From the NCBI GenBank assembly GCA_963989385.1, contig OZ022515.1, positions 10,448,803 through 10,512,802 on the forward strand: a DNA stretch of 64,000 nt. The letters are read 5' to 3'. Below, piece by piece: positions 34,780 to 44,814 of the stretch (position 1 is the stretch's first letter; the number at the start of each line of letters is the position of its first letter). The stretch is from Ctena decussata. Its lineage: Eukaryota > Mollusca > Bivalvia > Lucinida > Lucinidae. The notes beneath the pieces were generated by a model. The model was not told the DNA's origin. It saw only the letters and a list, made by a program, of their open reading frames with translations, and did not search any database. The position numbers were made by a program, and so were the translations under genes.

Positions 34780-34871
34780 AATGGACCAGTATTAAAACTT
34801 TCTTCTTCTTGAGCCTGATTTGACATATGACCTTGTGTTTGACCTTGACCTTGACCTGATTTTGGAACTGA
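34695..34871 (-). CDS. gag: Gag nucleocapsid segment with CCHC zinc knuckle, in a third frame
   Basis: This frame is -1 relative to the main gag frame and open between a TAG at 34874-34872 and the TGA at 34697-34695. It encodes a Q/G-rich stretch and then CFRCRQYGHYQWQC (34778-34737), a CX2CX4HX4C knuckle as used by Gag to bind RNA. It must belong to Gag, since the main gag frame overruns it and stops at 34730 without a knuckle. The join between the two frames lies between about 34871 and 34780, most plausibly near the four-A run at 34863-34860. Confidence 0.8.
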   Translation of the reverse strand, partial: SVPKSGQGQGQTQGHMSNQAQEEESFNTGPLCFRCRQYGHYQWQCPVNRMDHSRKYLN

Positions 34872-35968
34872 CTATACCCCTGATAGCTACTTCTGTAATC
34901 TTGATTGCTGCTATTGAAATTTGACCCTAAGTTTGATTGTTTTGGGTTTGGACATTGTTGTGGTCTTGATCTATTTTGAGATTCTTGATTGTTGAATCTG
35001 TTGGACCTTTGGTAATTTGTATGGTATGGCCTATTATTATTGTTGTTGTTACTGTTATATTTACGGTTATTTCTACTTCTTTGCTGTTGGTTATTTCCTA
35101 TGCTATTGGTTTGATATGTTTGTTGGTCTTGTTGTGTACTTGTACTAAGTTTCTTTTCTAATTCCTTAACTGTACTGCTTAATGATTGAATCATTGATTT
35201 CATCTCTTTTAATTCTGTATTTTCTGTTTTTTCTTGTGCTGCATTACACTGAGTGTTTTTAGCTGTTGGGTGTAAATGGTCTTGCTCTAATTTTCTAATT
35301 TCAACCCTAAGTTTATCAAAATCTGTAATTTTCTCAAATTTGTAGCCTGAAATATCTTTGAGAACAGGTTTAAGACCTTGCCAAAACATATTTCTTAACA
35401 TCTCATTTACGTTGCTAGGCTCAACTAACTTTCTTTCAACAGCAGTAGACAAAATGTCTTCAAGTCTACATGACCATTTTGTAACATCCTCATTTTCTTC
35501 TTGTTTAGCACTGTAAAATTTTGCTAACAGATGCTCTTTGGTGTCAACTTCACCATAAACACTTTCAAATTTTTCTAAAATCTGGGGTATAGTAGCACCA
35601 ATGCCTAGTCTTCTAACCAAATTACTGGCCTCTCCCCTAAGGGACCTTCTAATTGCCTGAGCTAATGCCTCAGGTTTATGTGTTTTCTCCAGCAACAGAC
35701 ATTTGACTTCATAAACCCACTGGGCATAGGTGGCCTCCCCTTTTACGTTGTCACCATAAAAGAGAGAAATTCTTGGCTGCTGTGTTGTTGTAACAGTAGT
35801 AGTTGCAGCTGCTGAAGAGGTAGTGGGCTCAACTTTCACAGTAGCTGTGGCCCCATACTCCTTCAACCATGTCTGCAAATCCTCTGTTGTGTCAAATTTA
35901 GGCTTAATCTTCAGCTTATTAAATGCTTCTATTAATTGTTTGCCTTCTTCTTCATTTAACTCAGCCAT
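34730..35968 (-). CDS. gag: Gag, PNMA-like matrix/capsid region, frame broken before the knuckle
   Basis: ATG at 35968; 412 codons in this frame. Residues about 75-230 (ISLFYGDN, YAQWVYEVKCLLL, RRSLRGEASNLVRRLG, FESVYGEVDTKEHLLAKFYS, KWSCRLEDILSTAVERKLV) follow the conserved pattern of PNMA-type Gag capsids, the Ty3/gypsy lineage from which vertebrate PNMA genes were domesticated. An N/Q-rich linker follows (about 300-385). The last about 25 residues (VKVKVKHK onward) look out of frame because the true knuckle is in the -1 frame. Gag assembles the particle around the RNA. Either a one-base indel in this copy, a sequencing error, or a second frameshift explains the break. Confidence 0.85.
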   Translation of the reverse strand: MAELNEEEGKQLIEAFNKLKIKPKFDTTEDLQTWLKEYGATATVKVEPTTSSAAATTTVTTTQQPRISLFYGDNVKGEATYAQWVYEVKCLLLEKTHKPEALAQAIRRSLRGEASNLVRRLGIGATIPQILEKFESVYGEVDTKEHLLAKFYSAKQEENEDVTKWSCRLEDILSTAVERKLVEPSNVNEMLRNMFWQGLKPVLKDISGYKFEKITDFDKLRVEIRKLEQDHLHPTAKNTQCNAAQEKTENTELKEMKSMIQSLSSTVKELEKKLSTSTQQDQQTYQTNSIGNNQQQRSRNNRKYNSNNNNNNRPYHTNYQRSNRFNNQESQNRSRPQQCPNPKQSNLGSNFNSSNQDYRSSYQGYSQFQNQVKVKVKHKVICQIRLKKKKVLILVHCASGAVNMVITNGSVL

Positions 35969-36500
35969 TTTGTATTATATCTTGAAATCACTATGAACGA
36001 GAAGACTATATGACCAATATCTTAGATTTCTTCAAAGCAATGACAAATTCAATTCACTTGAATTATAACTAAGTGCCCACAATTTTGTGCACAAATATAA
36101 CCTATTGGATTATATACATCTGAGCTCTGTCATAAAAATGTATTATCTCTAAATAATTCAAACTGGTGGCACTGGCATAAATTTTACAAATTTATAAAAG
36201 AACAGTCATATACATGAAAATGTTTAATCTATACTGAGTTCCAGTAGTACAGAGTGCATGTGGCAGACCAATGTCTAAAAAGCAAGACCCTGTACCTAAA
36301 CCCGTATAGTTAACCACCCTAATGCACACTTGTCTTCAAATTCACACTATCCAAAAAAAATTTCCACAGGGCAAGAAAAAATAAATAAATCTAACACTGT
36401 AATGGCTTATGATAAGCTTTCTAGTACAGAGCACATGTGGCAGACCAATGTCTAAATATCATGTCTCTGTATCCAAACTGTATCAAAGTCCACCAAAATG
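35969..36500 (-). other. Spacer between SGNH ORF and gag with a 57-bp direct repeat
   Basis: No coding frame. An imperfect direct repeat sharing CATGTGGCAGACCAATGTCT occurs at about 36247-36304 and 36423-36480. Confidence 0.6.
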
Positions 36501-37223
36501 TTAACTGTAACAAAATTTGGCCAAAATGGTATTGATTATACGTCTCAGCCAGTATCTACTTAAAACAAAATCTGAATGTATGCCATCTTTCAACAAACTG
36601 TATGAAATTGTGTCTACCTTGTATGATTTATTGTATTTCCTTCTTTTAGTCAGGTCTACACTGAATTTCGGCGCACAGATGCTATTTGACTCATTTAATT
36701 GACGAATATGTGTGTTTAAATTGTCAATTTTAAGTTTGAGTTGTCTGTCATTCTCAAGAAAGATATCACTGTGTTTATGACCTCGGTGAGAATTAAAGAT
36801 CTTAAGAGAAAAGTAAGGACATTCAAGAAATACTACCTTGACCCTGTTACCATATGGCCCACAAAGATCTAATATTCTTTCAAACTGCACTACAATATCT
36901 TCAACTGTTGTATTTCCAAGCCTGATAAAACGATCAGGTTTTACTGTAAAATCACAGGTACCTGTCCATACTGCAATTAAAATATTGCCATAGCTATGCA
37001 AATAATTTTCAATATTATATGCAATCAAATCAGCAGCCTGTTTAGATGTTCTCCCAGCCCTGCTGAAATAAATAATGCTACTTTCAATATCTGATTCCAA
37101 AGGCAGTCTTTGTAGATAACCTCCCTTGCTGTCTGAAACAATTAATAACGTTCTTGCCTGATTTGACTCAGGGACACTGGTGGGACATTTTGTTAAATAA
37201 TTTTGTAAATCCTTAATACTCAT
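36501..37223 (-). CDS. SGNH/GDSL hydrolase-like ORF upstream of gag
   Basis: The frame is open from 37322 (273 codons); I prefer the ATG at 37223 (MSIKDLQNYL), since the first 33 codons look like read-through leader. Numbering from the long frame: block I LLIVSDSKGGYL with candidate nucleophile Ser65 after Asp64; a block II-like Gly90 in SRAG; block III WTGTCD at 119-124, where the usual Asn of G-x-N-D is Cys123; block V DGIH at 246-249, supplying the Asp-x-x-His pair, then a W-x-R-R-I helix typical of the family's end. Length of about 240 residues fits single-domain SGNH esterases. It sits inside the LTRs, in the same orientation as gag. SGNH domains are known in ORF1 of some LINEs (CR1/L2); I know no standard Ty3/gypsy with one here. 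Its substrate is unknown. Confidence 0.75.
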   Translation of the reverse strand: MSIKDLQNYLTKCPTSVPESNQARTLLIVSDSKGGYLQRLPLESDIESSIIYFSRAGRTSKQAADLIAYNIENYLHSYGNILIAVWTGTCDFTVKPDRFIRLGNTTVEDIVVQFERILDLCGPYGNRVKVVFLECPYFSLKIFNSHRGHKHSDIFLENDRQLKLKIDNLNTHIRQLNESNSICAPKFSVDLTKRRKYNKSYKVDTISYSLLKDGIHSDFVLSRYWLRRIINTILAKFCYS

Positions 37224-37322
37224 TGATAGAAAGCTAATGTATAAGTATACTACCCAATATGGATACAAACAATTCTGTGAGTCTAACAAATAACCAGGAC
37301 TAAAGTGTAATATGTAACACAA

Positions 37323-38805
37323 ATGCTTAAGTTAATCTGAAAATCTTAAACTGCTATTATCATATTCATTAGCACTAAATCCAAATTAATTTGAACTGAT
37401 TGTACCTATCTGCATTGGCTCTAAATGTCTAGAATTCAAATTATATGATCACAATGGTGATTCAGAAACAATTATCATTTCATATATGCATTTGAAATTT
37501 CTGTTCACACTAATTTTGAATTAGTAATTCTATTTAATTTCTATCTCTGCACTGGCTCTGAATGTTTGAAAACTCAATAAATTTTGAAAGTACAAACTCA
37601 CTTTATAGATTATTTCTTCACAACGACTGAAAACGATTAAACTATACACTGACTCTAAATGATAAATTTATTCACCAATGCCCTAAATGACTTATATATT
37701 CACAAAAGGCTGTAAATGTCTTATATATTCACAAAGGCTCTAAATCACTAAATTATTCATTTGTTCACACTAATTCAAGTTACTAAATTATTCATCAGAA
37801 CACCATAAATGATTAGCAGATAAATAAATCACAAATGCAATTAACAAATGAATAACTTTAAAAAAAATAAATTCCCTACAATATTGCTAAGTTAGACTCA
37901 GAGAAACTGATGGTCAAAGGGAAATAACTGGTTATGAAACTGCTGAAACGTTCATTTATAATCGGCTGAATCCGTATTTGACGGAAATATACGATCTATG
38001 TCGGCCCTGAAAATAATCATGATCGGTTAACTTCGTAATTGCCGGAAATATACGATCTGTCACAAACCTAAAAATAAATTCAATCGGCTCAGCTCGTAAT
38101 TGTCGGAATTTTCCGTGTCACCGCTATAAATAGTTAGTAAGCAAATTAATTGGCATGCACATGATGCAGGAAAGTGAACTGTGAGTGTAAATTGTGGTTT
38201 TGTGGTTGATTCACTCAAAATTCTAGCTCACATGGATACAATAATTCTAGATGCATTGGATATATCAGACAATATTTGAGGTAAAGCAGACGCAGGAAAA
38301 AAAATATTTGACACAATCTGTAGCATAAAAGTTATAAAGGAAGACACGTGCTTGAATACACACCGTATACCGTATTCACCCAAAACATTGGACTTCAATG
38401 GTTGAGCAAATAGTGTAGACCCAGATCAGCCCAAGTGAAAGTACATTAAAACAGGAAATGCTACAGTGTATGTCAAAAATAAACTACAAATCTTAACTAA
38501 GCTCACCAATCTGTTGAAACTGCTTGCTCAATAGAGGGATCACAAACAATTCAGAATTACTATACTGTTCATCAACACAATGTCTCTAAATGACTAGAGC
38601 TGGACAGTATCTGTTACATCCATTAAAAGCACTAGGAGTCCACATAGTAAAGAATATCACAGGAATTTCTGGCTCATCAACACCATCTTAGTCTTTTCGC
38701 CACAGAAAGTCTTATCACAGAAATGCTGGTTTACGCAGATTTACGGCCCAGTGACATCATTCTGGTCATCTTTAGCTACACAAGTCATCACCAGTGGGTT
38801 ATTTA
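37323..38805 (-). other. Long untranslated leader with internal repeats
   Basis: No convincing frame. At 37955-38120 three units of about 60 bp share AATCGG, CGTAATTG/CCGTATTTG and CGGAAATATACGATCT. At 37540-37810 phrases such as GGCTCTAAATGACT and TATATTCACAAA recur. Placed between PBS and first ORF, this is where packaging or translation signals would lie. Confidence 0.55.
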
Positions 38806-38816
38806 GTTGGGCGCCA
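38806..38816 (-). promoter_or_regulatory. Primer binding site
   Basis: Minus strand reads TGGCGCCCAAC three bases after the 5' LTR. TGGCGCC pairs with a tRNA 3' end GGCGCCA, as in several tRNA-Lys-primed elements, but complementarity beyond the first bases cannot be judged without the host tRNA set. Confidence 0.7.
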
Positions 38817-38819
38817 AGC

Positions 38820-40612
38820 TGTAACCGGTCCGTAATCTGTGCCCCGGCTAACTCGTAAGGAAAACAGTTACTATTAGTAGTTTCCACATATTTATTGTCG
38901 AGCCACATACAACTTCAAGATAGGATGATAAATGATCCTGAAAATATATATAAACAGCAATAAATCTAGGTGTCACATTATCATCGGCACCATTAATAGT
39001 CATATAAATGTTAACATACAACTATTGGATACATGTTGCGTTCAAATGTAATAATAGAGTTTCAGGAAAGATTGGCACCGACTTTACACATTAAAATAAC
39101 GTAAATCATGATCAGGCTGCTCAAAACTTGCGGCAATACTTTTCAGCAATATGTGACGTGAAATACACAATTGATTTAGGACAGTATTACCAAGATTTCC
39201 GTCATGCCATGACCAGCATGATACTGCTGTATAATATGCCTGATCTGTTAACATTAATTCAAACTATTAAAACTGATAGATATATACATACAAGTGAAGA
39301 AAATATTGTAATTTCCTTCGCTACCCTCAAAGATGACAGTTATGGAAATTGCATCATCTATATATAATGCAACATGCATTATATACAAATAATGCAAATA
39401 TCATCTTTGATAGACGTAAATAAAATTATGACTTTATCACAATAGCTATCCTGCTTATTGTGATTATGGCAAACAGAATGTACAGCTCAACAGAAACATT
39501 AAAATACTTATAAAACTAATGAAATGACTCTGAATAATGGTTGGATGATGATTCATGGTTTTATGGTCCTTTCAACGGTATCTTAGTCATTCTGGGACCA
39601 ATATGAAAATGATAAATACAATAAGGATAAAATAATCCAGAGTGTTAACCTCTCGGTTAACACGACCAGATTAACCTGTCAACACCCCAGTTGATATCAA
39701 ATGCTTAATGAAAGCACTCAATCTGAATATGCCTTGGATCCACGGCTATTGAGCAACCAGCCTCGTTTCAGACTACTTATTGCAATTGTACAATAATATA
39801 AATTCATACATACCAAGCTATGGGCTTAGATCACACTCATCGGCTCTTCTCACACGTCAAGTCTCAGTGGTGCTGTGAAGATTCATGCTGCAATGCAATA
39901 AGTTACAGTGCACTTTTGTGATTTAAAAGTTAGTATGTTAATACAAACAAAGACGCTTTTCGGTTTTAACTCAGCAGTTTGTAAGACTTGAGAAATTAAA
40001 CTTTTCTATTAACTTTTGACGGAACCGACGTATTTCTTTACATACTAACTTCGGAAAGTGTTCAAACATAAAAGAAATGGACGAAATATAAATTTACTTA
40101 GAAGATATGGAAATCATTAAAAGCTACAGATTTTTGCATATTTAAAGCAAGAACTTTAGAACTACTTTAACTACATACCTTCTAAGATACAAAGATGACT
40201 GGGAAATATGAAGAAAGTATTTTTTTCAAAACTTGTCAAACACCAAGAAATGTCTTCTAGCCTCAAAAGTCAACCAAGAAGAAAGGACAGATTTACCACT
40301 ATCTCTACACTAGCCAATGAAAAAGGCTCTTCACAAAAACTACTCAAGCAATTATCTACCTAGGATTTACAATACAGAAGGTGATAAAGACTTGCCACAA
40401 GGCAAATACAGTTTTGACAGGTAAACATAATCTCCTTAAAGAGACTCGCTTTAAGGTTGTCTCATATAAATTTGATTAAAATACAAATAAGTGAATCAAT
40501 GGCTTATTTGTGCCATCAATTATTTACAAAAATATAATACTGTCAGAAATGTCTGCAGAACTGACTCGACTCTAAAATGATTTAAAAAATATGAAAATCT
40601 GTACTTGTTACA
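38820..40612 (-). repeat. 5' LTR of the retrotransposon (right in window)
   Basis: Same 1793 bp as 28417-30209 with one difference. As the 5' LTR it should hold the promoter on the minus strand; no single TATA box stands out. Confidence 0.95.
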
Positions 40613-40616
40613 TGTA
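40613..40616. repeat. Target site duplication, right
   Basis: TGTA, matching 28413-28416. Confidence 0.8.
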
Positions 40617-41124
40617 TACTAACTTTTCATCTAAATGTCAAATGAGAACAAACTTTCAAAAGAAGTGATTTTGCTAGAGCAATACAGAACACAAAAGGGA
40701 TCATAGTGCAGAAAAAAAAAACATAAAAAAATTCTAATGCATTCAAAAGTTATATTGATTCATTTAACACAGAGGCTTATTTTCTTACATGTGTTGTCTT
40801 TCTTACTTTTTACTAGATTTTTAACCACAATGTATTCTTTTTATTTAAATTCAGAATTTAGAAGTCATAACTTATTGTAAACATGTAAAACATTGTTATC
40901 TTACACTATTAATTATCTTAAACATAATCATGTTTGAGAATGTTTGGGAAATGTGCATTTCCAATTTATTTAAGTTTTACTCAAATTTTAAATAAAAGTA
41001 TAACAATATCCTCTAATTTTTGTATAAAATCAATCACTGTCAGGGAGGTCTTAAACAGATTTAAAAACTACAAGAAACTACTACCGCCAGTACATAAAAT
41101 GAAATTAAAATCAATATAAAACAA

Positions 41125-42010
41125 GAAATGTTACAGTATGTTACAAATGCCCCCAAAGGCCCCTTAAACTGACCTGTGACTCCTGATTGTGACCTTGACC
41201 TTGAGCAAGGAATCCCAAATCTTGCAAGTTAGACACCTTTTTATCATGCTTTACCTTCCTGTGAAGTTTGATGAAATTCACTGTAGCAGTTTCAAGTCAG
41301 TTTGGAGACAGAATCTGACCTCTGACCCCTGATTGTGACCTAACTGACCTTGGGCATGGGAACCTTAATTTTGTTTGTGACATACCATCTCATTATCTTT
41401 TACCATTTCAAGAAGTTTAATCCAATTTGCTTATGAAGTTTTTTTAGTAATTAGGGAGAAAGAGCTTGAACTTCAACCTCTGACTGTGGACTGTGACCTT
41501 GAACTTGGGTGTGGAAGCGTACGTCTTGTGTGTGGCTTTCCTTCTCATTAAGCTATATCTTTCTGTGAAGTTTAAGGAAATTTGCTTCAGCACTTTTCTG
41601 ATCAATAGCTAAGACATGATCTGACGTTTGATCTCAGATTGAGACCTTGACCTTGGGTTTGGGAGCATAAATATTTTATGAGACAAACCTATTCATTATG
41701 CTTTACCTTTCTGTTAAGTATTTCTGTGAAGTTTGATGGAACTCACTCTGGTAGTTTAAAAGTAATCGCAGAGACACAATTTGACCTCTATCCCCTGAAA
41801 AAGACCTTAAACTTGGGCATGGGAACCTAAATCTTGTATGCCACACACCTTCTTATTATGCTTGATCTTTCTGTGAAGTTTCATCAAATTTGCTTCAGTA
41901 GTTTGTAAATTATAGCTGAGACACAATTTAAGACACAAGTTGACCTTTGACCCAATTGTGGCCTTGACCTTGGGCAGGGGAATCTAAATCTCACTTCCCT
42001 TGTCTTTGAA
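41125..42010 (-). repeat. Family D tandem-core fragment
   Basis: Begins GTTACAGTATGTTACAAATG and CCCCCAAAGGCCCCTTAAAC, the complement of the right end seen at 53890-53935, then about five units of roughly 160 bp with TGTGACCTTGACCTTGGGC and TCTGTGAAGTTTGATGAAAT. A left head is missing. Confidence 0.7.
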
Positions 42011-42184
42011 GTCCTTCTTGTTAATCTAAGAAGGACAGATTCTTTCAATACCATTTTTCACAAATAATAGATCAGATTCAGTGTTGTGCCAGTCCCAGTT
42101 ACTTTAAGAAACATTATTCTGAGCTCAATAATTTTTATCAGATTATCACAAAATATCAGAGGAAAATCATTTTTGTGCAGTCTT

Positions 42185-43215
42185 AAATGATCTTTGCAAA
42201 ATTTAAACATTTACATTACTGACCTAAGAGTAAACAGTAAGCAAACATACCCAAACTTCAACAATAAGATCTTCAGGCTCAGTAAATTTTTTCAACATGG
42301 TCTAATGTGGTTTCAGTTCTTCTGTCATTTTGTCACAAAATGCAAAGTAATTTATATCAGAAAGCAAAAGTGTGATCAATGATCACATGAATTTTTGCAA
42401 GACTATAAATTTTTGGCAGTTTTAAAATACGTTTCCTACGTGTGCGTATTTTGTCTGAAAATACTTCAGTAACATGTCACCTTTCAAATCCAGAATAATA
42501 AGAGGCACCAGGAAAGCAGGCATAAATAATTTCATTTACTTGTTAGTTTCAAATGTAGAATGCTACCAGTAATGTTAGCCAGTAAAATAGGTCAGCAGGA
42601 CTCGGAAAGTTTACTGCTGCAAGCATAATTGTTAATGCATGGTTACAATATGAATATTAAAATTAATTATTTTTAAAAATTTAAAAACTTGACTGATATC
42701 TCATAATCTTTATGGGACTGAAATAGAATACCCGTAAACTGTTTGAGAGAACAGAATTTAGAAATTGGCTAGATCTATTTTTAAACGGTGATTCTTTTGC
42801 ATTCTTTGATATTTGGTATGTTTTTCACCCATAGTTCCTGTGAAAATTTTTGATATTTCACAATAATATTAGAAAATTTTGCTAATGTACCTACATGTTG
42901 TTAGTACTCTGCATTTCCTATTCATAAATGTAAAGGTATGATGGTTAACTACAAGTACTTAACTTTGTTACCATGCATCTATACTGACAATGATACTTGG
43001 CAGGCATTCCCCATCTATGCCCCCTTGCCTTACCCCCGCAGCATTATCTTCTGAAATTTGGGTTCCAGCAAAAGTTTTATGGGTGTTTGTAGTGGTTTGT
43101 GGTGGTTTGCAGTGGTCTGTGGTGGTTTGTGGTAGTTTGTGGTGGTTTGTGGTGGTTTGTGGTAGTTTGTGGTGGTTTGTGGTGGTTTATGGTATCTAGT
43201 GCCACCCATTCTATT
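42185..43215 (-). repeat. Dispersed repeat R1, minus orientation
   Basis: Reverse-ordered counterpart of 23870-25200: GACCTAAGAGTAAACAGTAA, then TTTGTTACCATGCATCTATA, CCAGCAAAAGTTTTATGGG, ending in a (TGTGGTGGTTTG)n tract at 43095-43195. Confidence 0.8.
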
Positions 43216-43283
43216 GAAATACTCATTGAAAATGCCTAGAAAATTATAAAACTTGTTGTTCATAGTTCCTTGTATATCTGGAT

Positions 43284-43421
43284 CCGAGGTTAAAACTTGA
43301 GTATAATCTCAAACTCAAAATAAAGCATACTGCTTGGCTGCTTCCGAGCACATGCTCGGAAGCAGCCAATCAGTGTGCTTTATTTTGAGTTTGAGAATGT
43401 ACTCAAGTTTTATTACCTCGG
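43284..43421. repeat. Family B fold-back, copy 2
   Basis: 138-bp palindrome CCGAGGTTAAAACTTGAG ... CTCAAGTTTTATTACCTCGG, centre GAGCACATGCTC. Confidence 0.85.
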
Positions 43422-44504
43422 AGCCTGGGCATATTAAGCGAAAAACGGATTGGCTTTGATACTAATATAAGTAAAAACAAAAATGCTTGTCCCATGGTCT
43501 ATAGGATAATGTAATGTCATGTAAACAAGTTACCTTCCAGATAGCAAATAAGCAAGCCTAAAACAATGTTTGAAATACACATGAATTCCAGTGTAAATGC
43601 ATGAGTTTGAGCCTTGTGAGCAAGAATATCACTTTGTCTTATAATATTTTTTTGACAAATGTTATTGCCGATGTGCATATGTCTGATTGGACCATTTCAT
43701 CTTTCAAGGCAGAGAATCACATGACTTGTTATTTAGTACCTGTTTTCAGACAGAACGGCTGATAAAAAAGCAGACAACAAAATTATCAAGAAATGGTTTA
43801 TTCAAGCTATATCACATTGAGAATTCAAAGACTAGAGTGCAAAGAGTGTAGACCCAGATGAGGTGGCATCATGAGCCGCCTCATCTGGATCTATGCTATT
43901 TGCAAATTCAACAGTTTTCATTTCTGGCCCTTTAAAGGTAGGTTCCTGCCTTCACGATAACAATTCTATTTAAAAAATATTTCTGTCTTTTTCGTGAAGT
44001 ATTTAGATAATTTTACTTTTTGAATCTGTTGCTACCAAGAAAACCACCAGATTTTGCTGAAAATGGTTATTTTCTTTTGTTTGTTTTCTTTGCGCAAACA
44101 ATGCGTTGGAATTCTGGTTCTTGAAACAATTTTGTCAATAAGGTGTCCATAAGTGTGTGACTTCTGACGTCATTCTTCATAAGCCAGTTTTCCTCTAGTC
44201 ATGAGCTCTTCTGGAGGTCGTGGCATGGTGGATGGGTAAACACTACCCCAAAATGCAATGCAGCATAACTTCAGCAGTGTTGTCAATGTTTGGCGGGAAA
44301 GCAAAAATAGTGCTAACTGGTGTGCAAAGCATAGTTGGGGAACCCCTCCCCAAACAACTCATCAAATACTTTTAGACTTATACTGTTTAGCGGAACTTAT
44401 TAATTTCCTTGTTCCACATGCTTTTCGATAATCAGTAAAAAATGACCAAAATAATAAAGCATTCGAAACTCCAGGAATACAGCTTTTGATGTTGTTTATT
44501 TCAG
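43422..44504. other. Intron without gene; one hairpin
   Basis: Only a hairpin near 43850-43905 (GTAGACCCAGATGAGG / CCTCATCTGGATCTA) stands out. The 3' part leads to the acceptor of exon 44505. Confidence 0.5.
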
Positions 44505-44621
44505 AGGAATGTGGAAAGGGAATAGGATGCCACAAGGATGCTAGATGTGTGAGGAGAAAGGGAATGTCTTTTTGCAAATGTAACAAACCCTTCACAGGCA
44601 ATGGAATAACAGACTGCTCCA
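44505..44621 (+). CDS. Exon: EGF-like module
   Basis: The acceptor follows TTGTTTATTTCAG and the donor is GTAAGT. Two leading bases complete a glutamine codon. The exon encodes one complete six-cysteine EGF-like module starting ECGKGIGCHKDARCV, passing through FCKCNKPFTGNG and ending DC-S. The spacing C-x(5)-C-x(5)-C-x(8)-C-x-C-x(11)-C fits EGF_3 modules. There is no calcium-binding D-x-D/N-E start. One trailing A joins the next exon. Confidence 0.88.
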
Positions 44622-44814
44622 GTAAGTCATATTTTGCTGTATTTTAGAGCTGAAACTTTGGTGGTGGGGGGGGGGGGAGTGTGGATATGGAGGAGGGGGG
44701 GGAGGGGGTAGGGCTCTTGGAGAAAAAGTTGTTAAGGGGATGGGTACACTTTCAGGGTAAGCAAATCTGCCTTAGGGTACCTTTTCACAGGATGCCAGTC
44801 ATTTTTTACCAATC

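Larger units (their letters stand above)
28417..40612 (-). mobile_element. Ty3/gypsy LTR retrotransposon, 12,196 bp, with SGNH ORF
   Basis: Equal 1793-bp LTRs bound the element, which carries, in its own 5'-3' direction (window minus strand): 5' LTR, PBS, long leader, SGNH-hydrolase-like ORF, gag, pol, PPT, 3' LTR. TGTA at 28413-28416 and 40613-40616 is a 4-bp target duplication. The order PR-RT-RNaseH-IN with an integrase GPY/F-like tail identifies Ty3/gypsy (Metaviridae). It lies antisense in a host intron. LTRs differ by one base that I can find, so insertion is recent. All pol catalytic residues are present; Gag appears to have one frame break. Confidence 0.95.

Noticed and set aside
39128..39367. 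79-codon ORF in the LTR
   Set aside because: Present in one LTR only; a single substitution stops it in the other, and it has no known motif.
28417..40612. Envelope gene making this an errantivirus-like element
   Set aside because: No frame follows pol before the PPT; only the acidic Pol tail is there.
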